A stretch of 54,504 bases of DNA from Candidatus Fermentibacterota bacterium (GTDB taxonomy: Bacteria > Fermentibacterota > Fermentibacteria > Fermentibacterales > Fermentibacteraceae), in the NCBI GenBank assembly GCA_002748705.1, contig PDSZ01000030.1:1-54504 (forward strand), given 5' to 3'. Positions 35,796 through 44,456 of this stretch are shown one piece after another. Positions within the stretch are counted from its first letter, which is position 1, and each line of letters begins with the position of its first letter. The position numbers and the translations under genes were made by a program. The notes under the pieces are model-generated. The model made no database searches. It had not been told where the DNA came from and worked only from the letters and a program-made list of their open reading frames with translations.

Positions 35796-37471
35796 TTACT
35801 TACCACAGTTCTGGCTGAAGTGCCGCTCCTTGCATAAAGGGTTTCACTGAATCCCTCTGCTCCTGCTGAAAGGTCTGCGCTCTCATGAAGGATAAGATTT
35901 CCCTCTTCAAAGGCAACACTGCTGCTGTAACCGGCTGTACGGCATTCTTCAGGAAGCACCGGTGAAGGCCAGGGTGAAGGCACTGTTATGGTGAGTATTT
36001 CAACAGCAGGCGCATCAGGCAGAAAGGAATCCGGCAGAACCGGAAGAAGCATTGATGCCAGTCTTGTTCCCGGAAGTGAAACATCCCTTAATCCTGGAAG
36101 AAGCAGCGCGTTTTCCGTTCTGCACAAATGCCATGTTCCATGTACGGTTAACTTGTTGCCTGACATGGTAACATCACTGCATTCAGCGGCCCCGAAGAAC
36201 CTTCTGAACATTTCATTCACCAGTGACGGAGCGGATCTTGTGTAAAGGGTGGAAACCAGTTCAAGCGGCGCTCCAAATGCCTCTGCCTCAAGGGTTCCTG
36301 TAATAAGGTCACCGGCAATGGTTCCTGTTATGGAAATATCAAGAGTATCGTTCCAGCCTGTAACAGGTATACGGTTCAGCTGAGAACCGGAAGGAGTAAC
36401 CGGAAGATAACCGGCTCCTCTGAGGCCGAAACTGATACCTGCATTCTCAGGAAGCCCTTCAGGTGTAGGATCAAGCAGCTGCCACGGAGCAGAATCGCCT
36501 TCCCTGTAAACGGTTATCATGTGGTCAAAGGAGCGTCCGTCCACCAATGAAGGAGTTTCACCGGAACTGGAAACCAGAGCAGGATATGCTTCATACCCGG
36601 CTTCTAGCAGCATCCATGTCAGAAGAACAGCCCTGTCTCTGCAAACTCCGGACCTGTCTTCCAGTGTCTGCTTTGGTGTCCTGGGAGACCAGCCAGGCCA
36701 TAAACCTGCTTCTGCACCTATGTAGGTGATGTTCTCTGCTACCCAGGCTCTCAGTGCTTCAGGTGATGAACCGGTTTCCTGAAGTATTTCACCAATTTCA
36801 GCACAATCGGTATGCGACAGGTCACTAAGAGTCTGTGAAGCATCTGCTGAAAGCTCTTCAGGGGTTCCGGAAGCAATAGAAACATAGTTCCTGCAATACT
36901 CTGCCAGGGGATGCTCAGGCAGTGGAGAGCTTGCCGAAAAGACAAACGAACTCCTTGAATCAGTTGAAATCAGCTGTCTCTCTGAATCGTTTATAACAGT
37001 AAAGCTTGATGAGGCTACGCTGTCTTCCATAACCGGTGAAAATGTGTAGCTGTAAACATCAGAAAGCGGAAGCTCGGTAATGATTCTCTCAATCTCAAGA
37101 TATACAGTGTCCCCGACCTCCACACCTGGCATTGTCACCAGTGTTTCTTTATAAGACGATTCCATTCGACCGGCTCCTGAGAGCATACTGTGGGGACCTG
37201 TCTCGATATAACCTTCCGAGCTTCCTCTGCCGCCGCGCCAGTGTCCTACTCTTGCCTCGGTGACACGAATATCTTCCATGCCCTCCCGAAAAGAAATGCT
37301 CAGTGCGGAATAGTGCTGCACTCCCATTCCGTTAAGGGGAATTACAGCAGTTGAGGTCTGCTCGGTAATTGCGCCGTTTTCATTCAGATGAACCACAACA
37401 GAATAATTCAGGTGAACCGCGTCAGGTGATGCGAAAAGGAAAAGTGCCGTCAGTGCCGCCTGGAGCACCAT
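35792..37471 (-). CDS. Secreted DUF3857 / transglutaminase-core protein
   Basis: 559 residues: signal peptide (MVLQAALTALFLFASPDAVH), an N-terminal DUF3857-like beta domain (YSVVVHLNENGAITEQTS), a transglutaminase core (about 225-330) and a beta-rich C-terminal domain. The triad is visible: Cys in RSGVCRDRAVLL, His in SFDHMITVY, Asp in WQLLDPTPEG. Such periplasmic enzymes are thought to be proteases or cross-linkers; substrate unknown. The start overlaps the surE end by 22 bases. Compare the inactive paralogue directly downstream. Confidence 0.87.
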   Translation of the reverse strand: MVLQAALTALFLFASPDAVHLNYSVVVHLNENGAITEQTSTAVIPLNGMGVQHYSALSISFREGMEDIRVTEARVGHWRGGRGSSEGYIETGPHSMLSGAGRMESSYKETLVTMPGVEVGDTVYLEIERIITELPLSDVYSYTFSPVMEDSVASSSFTVINDSERQLISTDSRSSFVFSASSPLPEHPLAEYCRNYVSIASGTPEELSADASQTLSDLSHTDCAEIGEILQETGSSPEALRAWVAENITYIGAEAGLWPGWSPRTPKQTLEDRSGVCRDRAVLLTWMLLEAGYEAYPALVSSSGETPSLVDGRSFDHMITVYREGDSAPWQLLDPTPEGLPENAGISFGLRGAGYLPVTPSGSQLNRIPVTGWNDTLDISITGTIAGDLITGTLEAEAFGAPLELVSTLYTRSAPSLVNEMFRRFFGAAECSDVTMSGNKLTVHGTWHLCRTENALLLPGLRDVSLPGTRLASMLLPVLPDSFLPDAPAVEILTITVPSPWPSPVLPEECRTAGYSSSVAFEEGNLILHESADLSAGAEGFSETLYARSGTSARTVVSK

Positions 37472-38184
37472 GACAAGATACCTTTCGGCACTTCAGGATG
37501 AATTCTGGAAGCTGCAAGGTGAGTAATGCTCACATTGCCCTCTCTCAGCGCATGCACATCGGTTCCTTCAGCTTCCCTGACAGGCTGAACCTCATAGGGC
37601 CCATACCTGAAAAGGGTTCCTTCGTTGTCACTGGTAAACGGTATCTCTCTGGAGAAGCTTCCCAGTTTTGTTGCAGTGTAGCTTCCTGTGAACTCAAGGG
37701 GAACATTCACATTGAGCAGTGTGCCAGGCTCAGCAAAACTGAATACTCTGTTGTCCACCAGTTCCCGTGTCACCGCAGCTGAACTGGAAAAGTCAGGTTC
37801 AGACCGGTATTCCTGGCTCACAGCCATAGCCGGTATGAGCCATAAAGCAGCTTCCGTTGCAGCTGCAACTGTTCCTGAGTACCAGGTGTTGTTGGCCAGA
37901 TTTGCGCCTGGATTGATACCTGAAAGGACCAGATCCGGTATTTTTCCGCCGCACAGTTCACCCAGAGCAAGCTTTACACAGTCAACAGGAGTTCCCTCAA
38001 CTGAGAACCTGTTCTCGCTGTGCTTTCTCACTTTCAGTGGAGAATAGAGATTCAGCGACATCCCTGCGCCGCTGTGGTGGCAACAGGGAGCCACTGTAAT
38101 GGTGTCATGATCTGCAAATGTTTCTTCAAGCGCCCTCAGGCCAGGTTCATCAAACCCGTCATCGTTAACAAGCAGAATTCGCAT
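37450..38184 (-). CDS. surE: 5'/3'-nucleotidase SurE
   Basis: 244 residues. MRILLVNDDGFDEPGLRALE begins the protein with the metal-binding DD; VAPCCHHSGAGMSLN, FSVEGTPVDCVKLAL and LVLSGINPGANLANNTWYSG follow. It removes phosphate from nucleoside monophosphates and is a survival protein in many bacteria. The frame is open another 71 codons upstream, but ATG 38184 begins the conserved fold and follows the previous stop after one base, so I use it. Cysteines after the AP motif (APCCHH) replace the usual DR. Confidence 0.94.
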   Translation of the reverse strand: MRILLVNDDGFDEPGLRALEETFADHDTITVAPCCHHSGAGMSLNLYSPLKVRKHSENRFSVEGTPVDCVKLALGELCGGKIPDLVLSGINPGANLANNTWYSGTVAAATEAALWLIPAMAVSQEYRSEPDFSSSAAVTRELVDNRVFSFAEPGTLLNVNVPLEFTGSYTATKLGSFSREIPFTSDNEGTLFRYGPYEVQPVREAEGTDVHALREGNVSITHLAASRIHPEVPKGILSWCSRRH

Positions 38185-38185
38185 G

Positions 38186-39076
38186 TTACAGGGCTCTTGA
38201 GAGTGTAACCCTGTGGGAATCTCCAAGGGCATAGTTCCCTGGTACAAATGCGTAGTCAAGCATCCAGTGAGAGGCTGAGAGACCTGCCCCTGCTGTAAGG
38301 TCGGAGCTGTCGTCACCTGTCTTCCAGCCTCCTCTGAGTGCTGCCCACTGAACAGGCCTGTACTCAACCCCGAATCCGGCAACTGCCTGATTATCAAGGG
38401 GACGCTCCACCTGACCTGAGAGTGAAGCTGTACCGAAGGGAAGGCTCAAATTCCACTTTGAAGCGAGCAGCCAGGTTCTCGGCATTCTGAACTCGTCTTC
38501 ATCCATTACCACCATAGGCCCTGAATGGAGATAGGCAGCTGTCAGTACAAGTGAAGCAGCGGGATGGTAGGCAACACCAAGGTCAACTGCCCATCCGTTG
38601 GAGGATTCCAGCCATATCTTCTCATGGATGTACTTGAAGCCTATACCTGCGTCGAACTTGCCCATTTCAGCTGCAGCAGCTACGACTGCAGAAAAATCGT
38701 ATGCATCAAACATGTCTGCAGGGTCAGATGAAGGAAATTCTCTGTACTCGAGATCGGTTGTGCTTACCGCTCTGAAACCCAGTGAGCCGGTAAACCTGTC
38801 TGAAAGAACTGCTGTGCCTGCAAGGAAGTTCTGAGTGGTTGTTCCGTACCACTGGTTATGCCCTGCGGATACCCCTGGAGAAGAGCCTGCTATCATTGCA
38901 GGATTGGCAAAAATCGAAAGCAGGTCGCCGTTAACTGCATCTGTGCCTCCAAGGGAAGCCGACCTGGCGCCTGTGTCCATCTTGAGAAAAGGATAGAGAC
39001 CGGCTCCTGCATCCCGATATACACCTGCAGAAGCAAGACCAGTCACCAGCAGAAGTATCATTGCTATTTGTTTCAT
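38186..39076 (-). CDS. PorV/PorQ-like outer-membrane beta-barrel protein
   Basis: 296 residues. Signal peptide MKQIAMILLLVTGLASAG, then GLYPFLKMDTGARSASLGGT and FANPAMIAGSSPGVSAGHNQ, the hallmark opening of the PorV/PorQ (UPF0164) family, with repeated amphipathic strands and a C-terminal SHRVTLSRAL. In Bacteroidota PorV shuttles type IX cargo from the translocon to the attachment complex. Sorting-domain proteins at 15260, 22753 and 45845 give it candidate cargo. ATG 39076 is chosen for the signal peptide and the AGGGAT upstream; 39121 is an alternative without support. First gene of the operon. Confidence 0.85.
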   Translation of the reverse strand: MKQIAMILLLVTGLASAGVYRDAGAGLYPFLKMDTGARSASLGGTDAVNGDLLSIFANPAMIAGSSPGVSAGHNQWYGTTTQNFLAGTAVLSDRFTGSLGFRAVSTTDLEYREFPSSDPADMFDAYDFSAVVAAAAEMGKFDAGIGFKYIHEKIWLESSNGWAVDLGVAYHPAASLVLTAAYLHSGPMVVMDEDEFRMPRTWLLASKWNLSLPFGTASLSGQVERPLDNQAVAGFGVEYRPVQWAALRGGWKTGDDSSDLTAGAGLSASHWMLDYAFVPGNYALGDSHRVTLSRAL

Positions 39077-39152
39077 TTCAATCCCTATACTCACAATTTC
39101 GATACCGGTTCCAAAGTGCAATTATATTAACCTGCTACTGAGAAAGGAAACA

Positions 39153-39926
39153 ATGGGTAAAATACTTTCAATAGCAGATTCTGACAGAACCGGCTTTTAC
39201 AATATGGCAGCTGATGTATGTGCCATGGAACTGGTTCGCTCCATGGAATACGATGTTGTTTTCAGAACCTATACCTGGAAACCTCACTGTCTGTCGCTTG
39301 GAAAATTTCAGAACCCCGACAGGGAAGTTGATCTCAACAGACTACTTGAAGACGGGTACCACATGGTTAGAAGACCCACAGGCGGCAGAGCTGTCTGGCA
39401 TGGTGATGAACTCACCTATTCCATAGCAGCCCGTCAGGATCACCATCTTGTCAGCGGCACCATTCAGGAGAGCCTTTTCAAGGTTGCGAAAATACTAATT
39501 GCAGCCCTTGAAAGGGCAGGGATTCCAGCGGTGATGAACAGACGGGAAAGGGAACTGGCTGCCGCAGGCAGGGAGCACAACCCGTGTTTTACCTCCCACG
39601 GCAGAAGCGAGATAATCACTCCGGACGGAAGAAAGCTGGTTGGAAGCGCGCAGGCCAGAAGCTCCGGCGTATTCCTTGAGCACGGCTCAATTCTCTTTAC
39701 CAATCAGCAGCCTATGGCAGCAGAATACCTCCCTGAAGGCGCTCCCCGGGAAACAATGAAAAGACTTCTCGCAAGGGGAGCGGGAACTGTAAGGGAATAC
39801 AATACTTCTGTCACTAAAGATGAACTGGCAATGCTTCTTAAGGAAGAATTCGAAAAAAGAGTTTCCAATGAAGCTGATATAATTGAAGGACATGATGTTG
39901 CAGAAGGACACCAGAAAAAAGCCTGA
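39153..39926 (+). CDS. Lipoate/octanoate transferase, LipM/LplA family
   Basis: 257 residues of the biotin/lipoate A/B ligase fold: SLGKFQNPDREVDLNRL, MVRRPTGGRAVWHGDELTYS, and RSEIITPDGRKLVGSAQARS with the binding Lys, then GVFLEHGSILF. A Cys lies in REHNPCFTSHGR, where LipM octanoyltransferases carry their catalytic Cys, so octanoyl transfer from acyl carrier protein is more likely than ATP-dependent ligation. The lipoyl synthase gene overlaps its 3' end, so the two supply lipoyl groups together. Confidence 0.88.
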   Translation: MGKILSIADSDRTGFYNMAADVCAMELVRSMEYDVVFRTYTWKPHCLSLGKFQNPDREVDLNRLLEDGYHMVRRPTGGRAVWHGDELTYSIAARQDHHLVSGTIQESLFKVAKILIAALERAGIPAVMNRRERELAAAGREHNPCFTSHGRSEIITPDGRKLVGSAQARSSGVFLEHGSILFTNQQPMAAEYLPEGAPRETMKRLLARGAGTVREYNTSVTKDELAMLLKEEFEKRVSNEADIIEGHDVAEGHQKKA

Positions 39927-40779
39927 GTGGCTCAAGATGCCCACCATTGGCAACAGTTCTGCCGGTGAGGTACGAAGGGTACTCAGGGAACTTGAACTCA
40001 ATACAGTATGCAGTGAGGCCAAATGTCCCAACAGGGGCCACTGTTTCCAGAGGGGTACTGCCACATTTCTGATAATGGGCCATGTCTGCACCAGAAACTG
40101 CCGCTACTGCGCCATAGAGCGAAACATCAAAACACCTCCGCCGCTTGATCCTGATGAACCGGCAAGGGTTGCTGAAGCCTCTGCAAGAATGAACCTGAGA
40201 TATGTCGTACTCACATCGGTAACAAGAGACGACCTTCCAGACGGCGGCGCCGGTCACATTGCTGCAACAGTAAAAGCGATTAAGGAGAAAATTCCCGGCG
40301 TAAGGGTTGAAGTGCTCACTCCGGACTTCAAAGGCAGCATCGAATCCCTGAGAACTGTAGCTGCCTCTGCCCCTTCAGTGTTCAACCACAATCTGGAGAC
40401 TGTGGAAAGACTTTTTCCGTACCTTAGACCGATAGCCTCATACAGAAAGTCTCTCGAGGTACTCAGACTCTTCGGCGAAACAGCCCCTTCAATTCCCAGA
40501 AAAAGCGGAATAATGGCAGGTCTTGGTGAAACAGAAGAGGATATGATGAAAACCCTTGAAGACCTGAGAGAAAACGGAGTAACACTGCTTACGATAGGTC
40601 AGTACCTTCAGCCTACCTCCAGGCACCTTCCAGTTGTGAGGTTCCTGGAGCCTTCAGAATTTGAAAACTGGGAAAAGAGAGCCCTTGAAATGGGTTTTAC
40701 AGGGGTTGCAAGCGGTGCCCTTGTCAGAAGCTCCTACCAGGCTGACATTCTGGCAGACGCCAGAAAAGTGCAACAATGA
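39895..40779 (+). CDS. lipA: Lipoyl synthase
   Basis: 294 residues. Inserts two sulfurs into protein-bound octanoyl groups using S-adenosylmethionine. Auxiliary cluster cysteines NTVCSEAKCPNRGHC, radical SAM cluster MGHVCTRNCRYCAIER, and the C-terminal cluster Ser ALVRSSYQADI are all present. AAGGA (39886-39890) is best spaced for ATG 39895; ATG 39892 and TTG 39883 are in frame alternatives. It overlaps the upstream transferase gene by 32 bases and ends four bases inside the dihydrouridine synthase gene (ATGA). Confidence 0.95.
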   Translation: MLQKDTRKKPEWLKMPTIGNSSAGEVRRVLRELELNTVCSEAKCPNRGHCFQRGTATFLIMGHVCTRNCRYCAIERNIKTPPPLDPDEPARVAEASARMNLRYVVLTSVTRDDLPDGGAGHIAATVKAIKEKIPGVRVEVLTPDFKGSIESLRTVAASAPSVFNHNLETVERLFPYLRPIASYRKSLEVLRLFGETAPSIPRKSGIMAGLGETEEDMMKTLEDLRENGVTLLTIGQYLQPTSRHLPVVRFLEPSEFENWEKRALEMGFTGVASGALVRSSYQADILADARKVQQ

Positions 40780-41729
40780 GGTTTTATACTGAAGGCGTTA
40801 CAATGGCTCCCATGGCCGGTGTTACAGACACCGCTTTCAGGCGAATCTGCCGCAGGCTGGGAGCAACATGCCTTGTAACAGAGATGGTTACAGCAGCAGG
40901 CCTCTCAAGAAAAAGTGTAAAGACAAAACAGCTGCTCCGCTTTCATCCGGAAGAGCAGCCCCTTGGTGTGCAGCTCTTCGGGGCAAAACCTGAAGACTTC
41001 GCCAGAGCCTCCGCCCTGCTCTCCCCTCTGGATTTCAAGTTCATTGACATCAACGCAGGCTGCCCGGTAAAGCGGGTACTCAGGAGCGGCAGCGGAAGTG
41101 CCCTCCTCGGTGATATTCCAAGACTGATGAAGATAGTCAAGGTTACAGCAGATAACACCCATCTTCCTGTTACACTGAAGATTCGACTGGGCCTCACACC
41201 GGAAAACCCTGTCCCTGTTGAGATAGGAGCAATGGCAGCAGATGCCGGAGCCAGGGCTCTTGCAGTACACGGCAGGTACAGAACCGATTTCTTCTCCGGT
41301 GAAGTAAAACTTGAGGAGATGAGGCAAATCACTGAAAATTCAACTATTCCTGTAATAGCAAACGGAGATTCCACCTCTGTGGAAGCAGCCAACAGGATGA
41401 AGGAAGCCACTGGAGCTTCAGGGCTTCTCATAGGCAGGGGAGCATGGGGAAACCCCTGGATATTCCGGGGACTCACAGGAGGCGCCTCAAAACCTGCCCC
41501 TGGAGAGCTTCTTGAAACAGTTATGGAACAGCTCTCCATGATGATGGAGTATGTTCCTGAACCGTATGTATTCCACATATTCAGAGGGCACATGGTTCAG
41601 TACTTCAGAGGGTTCCGGGGAGCTGCTGAAATAAGAAAAAGAGCAGTAAGCGCAGAGACCCTGGAAGAAATAAAAGAGATAGCGGCAGATGCAGACAGAG
41701 CCATGCATGAAGAGGAGGATGACAAGTGA
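40776..41729 (+). CDS. dus: tRNA-dihydrouridine synthase (DusB-type)
   Basis: 317 residues, flavin enzyme reducing uridine to dihydrouridine in tRNA D-loops. Motifs: MAPMAGVTDTAFRRICRRLG, VQLFGAKPEDFARAS, the catalytic Cys in FIDINAGCPVKRVLRSGSGS, VTLKIRLGL, ALAVHGRYRTDFFSG, PVIANGDSTS and LIGRGAWGNPWIF. This matches the DusB group. Overlap ATGA with lipA and GTGA with the next gene: one operon from 39153 to 42496. Confidence 0.94.
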   Translation: MRFYTEGVTMAPMAGVTDTAFRRICRRLGATCLVTEMVTAAGLSRKSVKTKQLLRFHPEEQPLGVQLFGAKPEDFARASALLSPLDFKFIDINAGCPVKRVLRSGSGSALLGDIPRLMKIVKVTADNTHLPVTLKIRLGLTPENPVPVEIGAMAADAGARALAVHGRYRTDFFSGEVKLEEMRQITENSTIPVIANGDSTSVEAANRMKEATGASGLLIGRGAWGNPWIFRGLTGGASKPAPGELLETVMEQLSMMMEYVPEPYVFHIFRGHMVQYFRGFRGAAEIRKRAVSAETLEEIKEIAADADRAMHEEEDDK

Positions 41730-42496
41730 GAAGAACCGTTACAGTTTTCCTCTGCCTTCTTTTCATCTCATGCACAAAAACAACTGTTGTGGAATCCCGA
41801 TGGGTGATAAACTCCAATCAGACCAGAACAGGCTGTTCATACACCTGGCAGCAGGGTGATTACTGGGAGTTTCTGGCCTGGGCTCTCCTTGATGACACCG
41901 ATTCAGCAGATGCACTGGCAGTGACAGCAGGTTACACTCCTGAGACTTTTCCATCCCCTGGAACCGAGATAACCATACCCTTCTCACCGGATCTGCAGGA
42001 GGCAGCCGAGAAAAGAATGAGAGCCGCCCGCCTGGTTCAGCTTGCCACGGACCTGAAAGAAGAAAACAGGGAAAGATGCATGGAACACCTCACCGAGGCC
42101 CACCAGCTTGACCCTGCCTGGTCTGTTCCAGTCACCGACATCACAGTACTGCTCATGGAAGAAGGCAGAACCGATGAAGCCCTGGAGCTCCTTGCGCCTC
42201 TCTCTCACAAAACTGTTCCGGCAATGATACTGGCAGGTATAGACTGGCAGAACGGCAACACGCAGGGCGCATTGGAACACCTTGCCGAAGCCCTCTCAGT
42301 AGAGCGCCCCAAGCCTGAAGCGCTGGCAGCAGCAGGAATAGTATGGACAGTAACCGGCAACACATCAGGTGCTGTAACAGCTTTCAGAAGACTCCTTGAA
42401 GATCCGGACGCACCGGCGGAACTGAGAGTCACAGCTCTTCAATACTCCCTTTACCTTGAAAGAGAACTGGACTCAGCAGGCAGAACAGCCAACTGA
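41726..42496 (+). CDS. TPR lipoprotein
   Basis: 256 residues. A lipoprotein signal MRRTVTVFLCLLFISC ends in LFISC (Cys about 16). After a short LysM-like stretch (GDYWEFLAWALLDDTD, FPSPGTEITIPF) come TPR repeats (EGRTDEALELLAPLSHKTVP, NGNTQGALEHLAEALSVE). Start is GTG at 41726, overlapping the dus stop (GTGA), with GAGGAGGA about eight bases upstream. Probably faces the periplasm. Function unknown. Confidence 0.8.
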   Translation: MRRTVTVFLCLLFISCTKTTVVESRWVINSNQTRTGCSYTWQQGDYWEFLAWALLDDTDSADALAVTAGYTPETFPSPGTEITIPFSPDLQEAAEKRMRAARLVQLATDLKEENRERCMEHLTEAHQLDPAWSVPVTDITVLLMEEGRTDEALELLAPLSHKTVPAMILAGIDWQNGNTQGALEHLAEALSVERPKPEALAAAGIVWTVTGNTSGAVTAFRRLLEDPDAPAELRVTALQYSLYLERELDSAGRTAN

Positions 42497-42510
42497 CAGC
42501 AGAACAATCC

Positions 42511-42529
42511 GGAATCTCACTCAGATTCC
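42511..42529. terminator. Hairpin between convergent genes
   Basis: GGAATCT-CACTC-AGATTCC is a perfect seven-base stem with a five-base loop. It lies between the ends of the TPR lipoprotein gene (42496) and the arsC-like gene (42550), where a shared terminator is expected. There is no clear T-run on either side, so the call is tentative. Confidence 0.4.
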
Positions 42530-42549
42530 CTGAGAAACCTGTCACGATA

Positions 42550-42978
42550 TTACAGATTCAGAAGTTCAGGCAGCTCTTTCACAAACCTTTCAATATCATT
42601 TACAACTTTTCTGTAAACAGCCAGTATCTCTTCTTCTGAAGATATGTTCGCCGCAAGCACAGGAGGGTCATCAAACCCTCTGTGAAGCACCTGTGTTTCA
42701 GCGGGAAAGTATGGACAAGTCTCATGGGCATGGCTGCAGACGGTAACAACAAAATCAAATTCCATTTCGCCAAATGATTCTGTTGTTTTGCTTGTGTGTC
42801 CTGAAATATCTATTCCTTTCTCACCCATTACCTGAACAGCTCTGCTGTTCAGCCCATGGGTCTCTATGCCTGCAGAATAAGCATCAAGAAAATCACCGCA
42901 GTATTTTCTGCACAAACCCTCCGCCATCTGACTCCTGCAGGAGTTTCCGGTACACAGAAACAGAATCTTCTTCCTCAC
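42550..42978 (-). CDS. arsC: Arsenate reductase / low-molecular-weight protein tyrosine phosphatase, ArsC family
   Basis: 142 residues. The P-loop LFLCTGNSCRSQMAEG (CX5R) and the downstream cysteine pair in FVVTVCSHAHETCPYFPA mark the thioredoxin-coupled ArsC type, which uses three cysteines to reduce arsenate to arsenite. DDPPVLA supplies the general-acid Asp. Length is typical. No arsenite pump or ArsR is in the window. A purely phosphatase role is possible but the cysteine pair argues for arsenate reduction. The following 199 bases (42979-43177) hold no gene. Confidence 0.92.
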   Translation of the reverse strand: MRKKILFLCTGNSCRSQMAEGLCRKYCGDFLDAYSAGIETHGLNSRAVQVMGEKGIDISGHTSKTTESFGEMEFDFVVTVCSHAHETCPYFPAETQVLHRGFDDPPVLAANISSEEEILAVYRKVVNDIERFVKELPELLNL

Positions 42979-43177
42979 TATTCATCTCCCCTGCCTGAGA
43001 ATGACACACCATGAAGCAAGCAGGAATTCAAAAAAAACAAATCTCAAACAGTAACATTGAACTGATCAGACGAATACTCCAACCCCCAATCGTTCATTCA
43101 GAAGCGAATACACTTCATACGGAACCAGATCCAGGCTGTGCAAGACACACCTGGAACAACTCCTTTCGAAAAGAGCA

Positions 43178-43744
43178 TCATTGCTCTGATGGATACCAAT
43201 TCGGTGAAATAATTCTGCCAGACTTCGAGAAAGAGACCCCTTCCCTCTCCAGCAGCATCTGTTTCATGGAAACACCACCCTGAAAACCGCCTATAGAACC
43301 GTCTGCGCTTACCACTCTGTGGCAGGGTATCAGAAACGGAAAGGGATTCCAGGCAAGAGCGTTTCCCACAGCTCTCGCTCCCTGTGGTCTGCTGATTGCT
43401 TTTGCCAGCCTGCCGTATGAAGAAACACTTCCCGAAACAATCTTACTGTCCTCAAGCAGCACGGAAAGCTGAAAAGATGTACACGACGAGAGATCAAGCA
43501 AATCAACAGGAAAAGGTCTTCCCTGCCCTCCAATAACCTCCAAAAGCCTTTCAGCAACAAAGTCAGTCTCTGAACACCTTGAAAAAACAGCATGGGGAAA
43601 AAGACTGTCAGCAACAACATCAGCGGGTTTATCAGGTTTCGACATCAGAATCCGCCTGACAAGAGGACCCTCAGAATCCCTGTTCCACAGCAGAACCACA
43701 GGCCCGAACTCCGATGCAACATCAACTCTGCCTGTCATGAGCAT
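43178..43744 (-). CDS. ogt: Methylated-DNA--protein-cysteine methyltransferase
   Basis: 188 residues. The active site PFLIPCHRVVSADGSIGGFQ carries the acceptor Cys, with the helix-turn-helix stretch YGRLAKAISRPQGARAVGNA before it and GVSMKQMLLEREG after. It removes alkyl groups from O6-alkylguanine in one suicidal transfer. The N-terminal half is shorter than in Ada. The ATG at 43744 is used; another Met lies two codons on. Confidence 0.9.
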   Translation of the reverse strand: MLMTGRVDVASEFGPVVLLWNRDSEGPLVRRILMSKPDKPADVVADSLFPHAVFSRCSETDFVAERLLEVIGGQGRPFPVDLLDLSSCTSFQLSVLLEDSKIVSGSVSSYGRLAKAISRPQGARAVGNALAWNPFPFLIPCHRVVSADGSIGGFQGGVSMKQMLLEREGVSFSKSGRIISPNWYPSEQ

Positions 43745-44456
43745 TCACCTCCCTGCAACTCAATCCCTGTACATCTTCATATAAGAGGAAAGTACCGTAA
43801 TGCAAGGGCATTCTGTCATGCAGCCGTATAATATTCCATTATCTGTCTCAACAGCAGCCATATACCCATGTGTCCCTGTTTTTCTGTAAAGTCCTGGAGA
43901 TTACACAGGTGGTGCTGCCAGCATTCCCTCAACAGGGTATTGTTGAAACAATCAGGCACCAGCAACCCGGGAAGGAAGACGACGGCCAATCGTAAGCCGT
44001 CAGGAAATGATTCAAATGTTCAGTGCCTGCCTGATGAATGGCAGGAATATCATCGTCTTATCTGCCTGACTGTGCAGGTAACCATTTTCTGCGCATTATT
44101 AACATAGTTACTGTTTATTTTAGGATCTTAATTCAGCGTCAACAGAGAATCCTTTCCAGTTCAGCATTATCTCCCAACGGATATTTCTGCATAAACAGTA
44201 CACATGGATCGGTATTTGGAGCAGGTTGTTCAATGATACTTCTGAATCTCAGCAGTTTCCTTGAGGAGGGGCAGTAATGATGTTTAGATTCTTTACTCTG
44301 CTGCTGTGTTCTGACTGGAGTTTCAGCGCCAGGCTTCTCACCAATATTCAGGGTACTTGACTTAAGTTGTGAGTGGAGCTATCATTGTAGTTGAAAACAG
44401 ATATTTGTTTGATTGTTGAATAAGTGGAAGTGCTGTGTGTTTTCTGCTGAAAGTAT
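43745..44456. other. 700-base gap with a scrap of duplicated genes
   Basis: No intact gene. From 44166 to 44324 it holds a damaged copy of the junction between the next two genes. From about 43866 to 44000 a plus-strand frame reads VLEITQVVLPAFPQQGIVET and then stops; I do not recognise it. Confidence 0.5.
44166..44324 (+). repeat. Truncated duplicate of the 45734-45894 gene junction
   Basis: The sequence is nearly the same as 45734-45894: both contain ATTATCTCCCAACGGATATT, then AATGATACTTCTGAATCTC, a GAGGAGGGGCAGTAATGATG ribosome-binding/stop/start junction, and CTGACTGGAGTTTC. Translated, the first part gives SPNGYFCINSTHGSVFGAGC against SPNGYFCINSTNGSVYGASC. The copy has a two-base loss after CTTTACTCTGC that breaks the second reading frame. 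It is a relic of an upstream copy of the gene pair. Confidence 0.88.

Noticed and set aside
43011..43283. 90-residue plus-strand frame over the end of ogt
   Set aside because: It runs antisense into a well-supported gene and has no recognisable motif.
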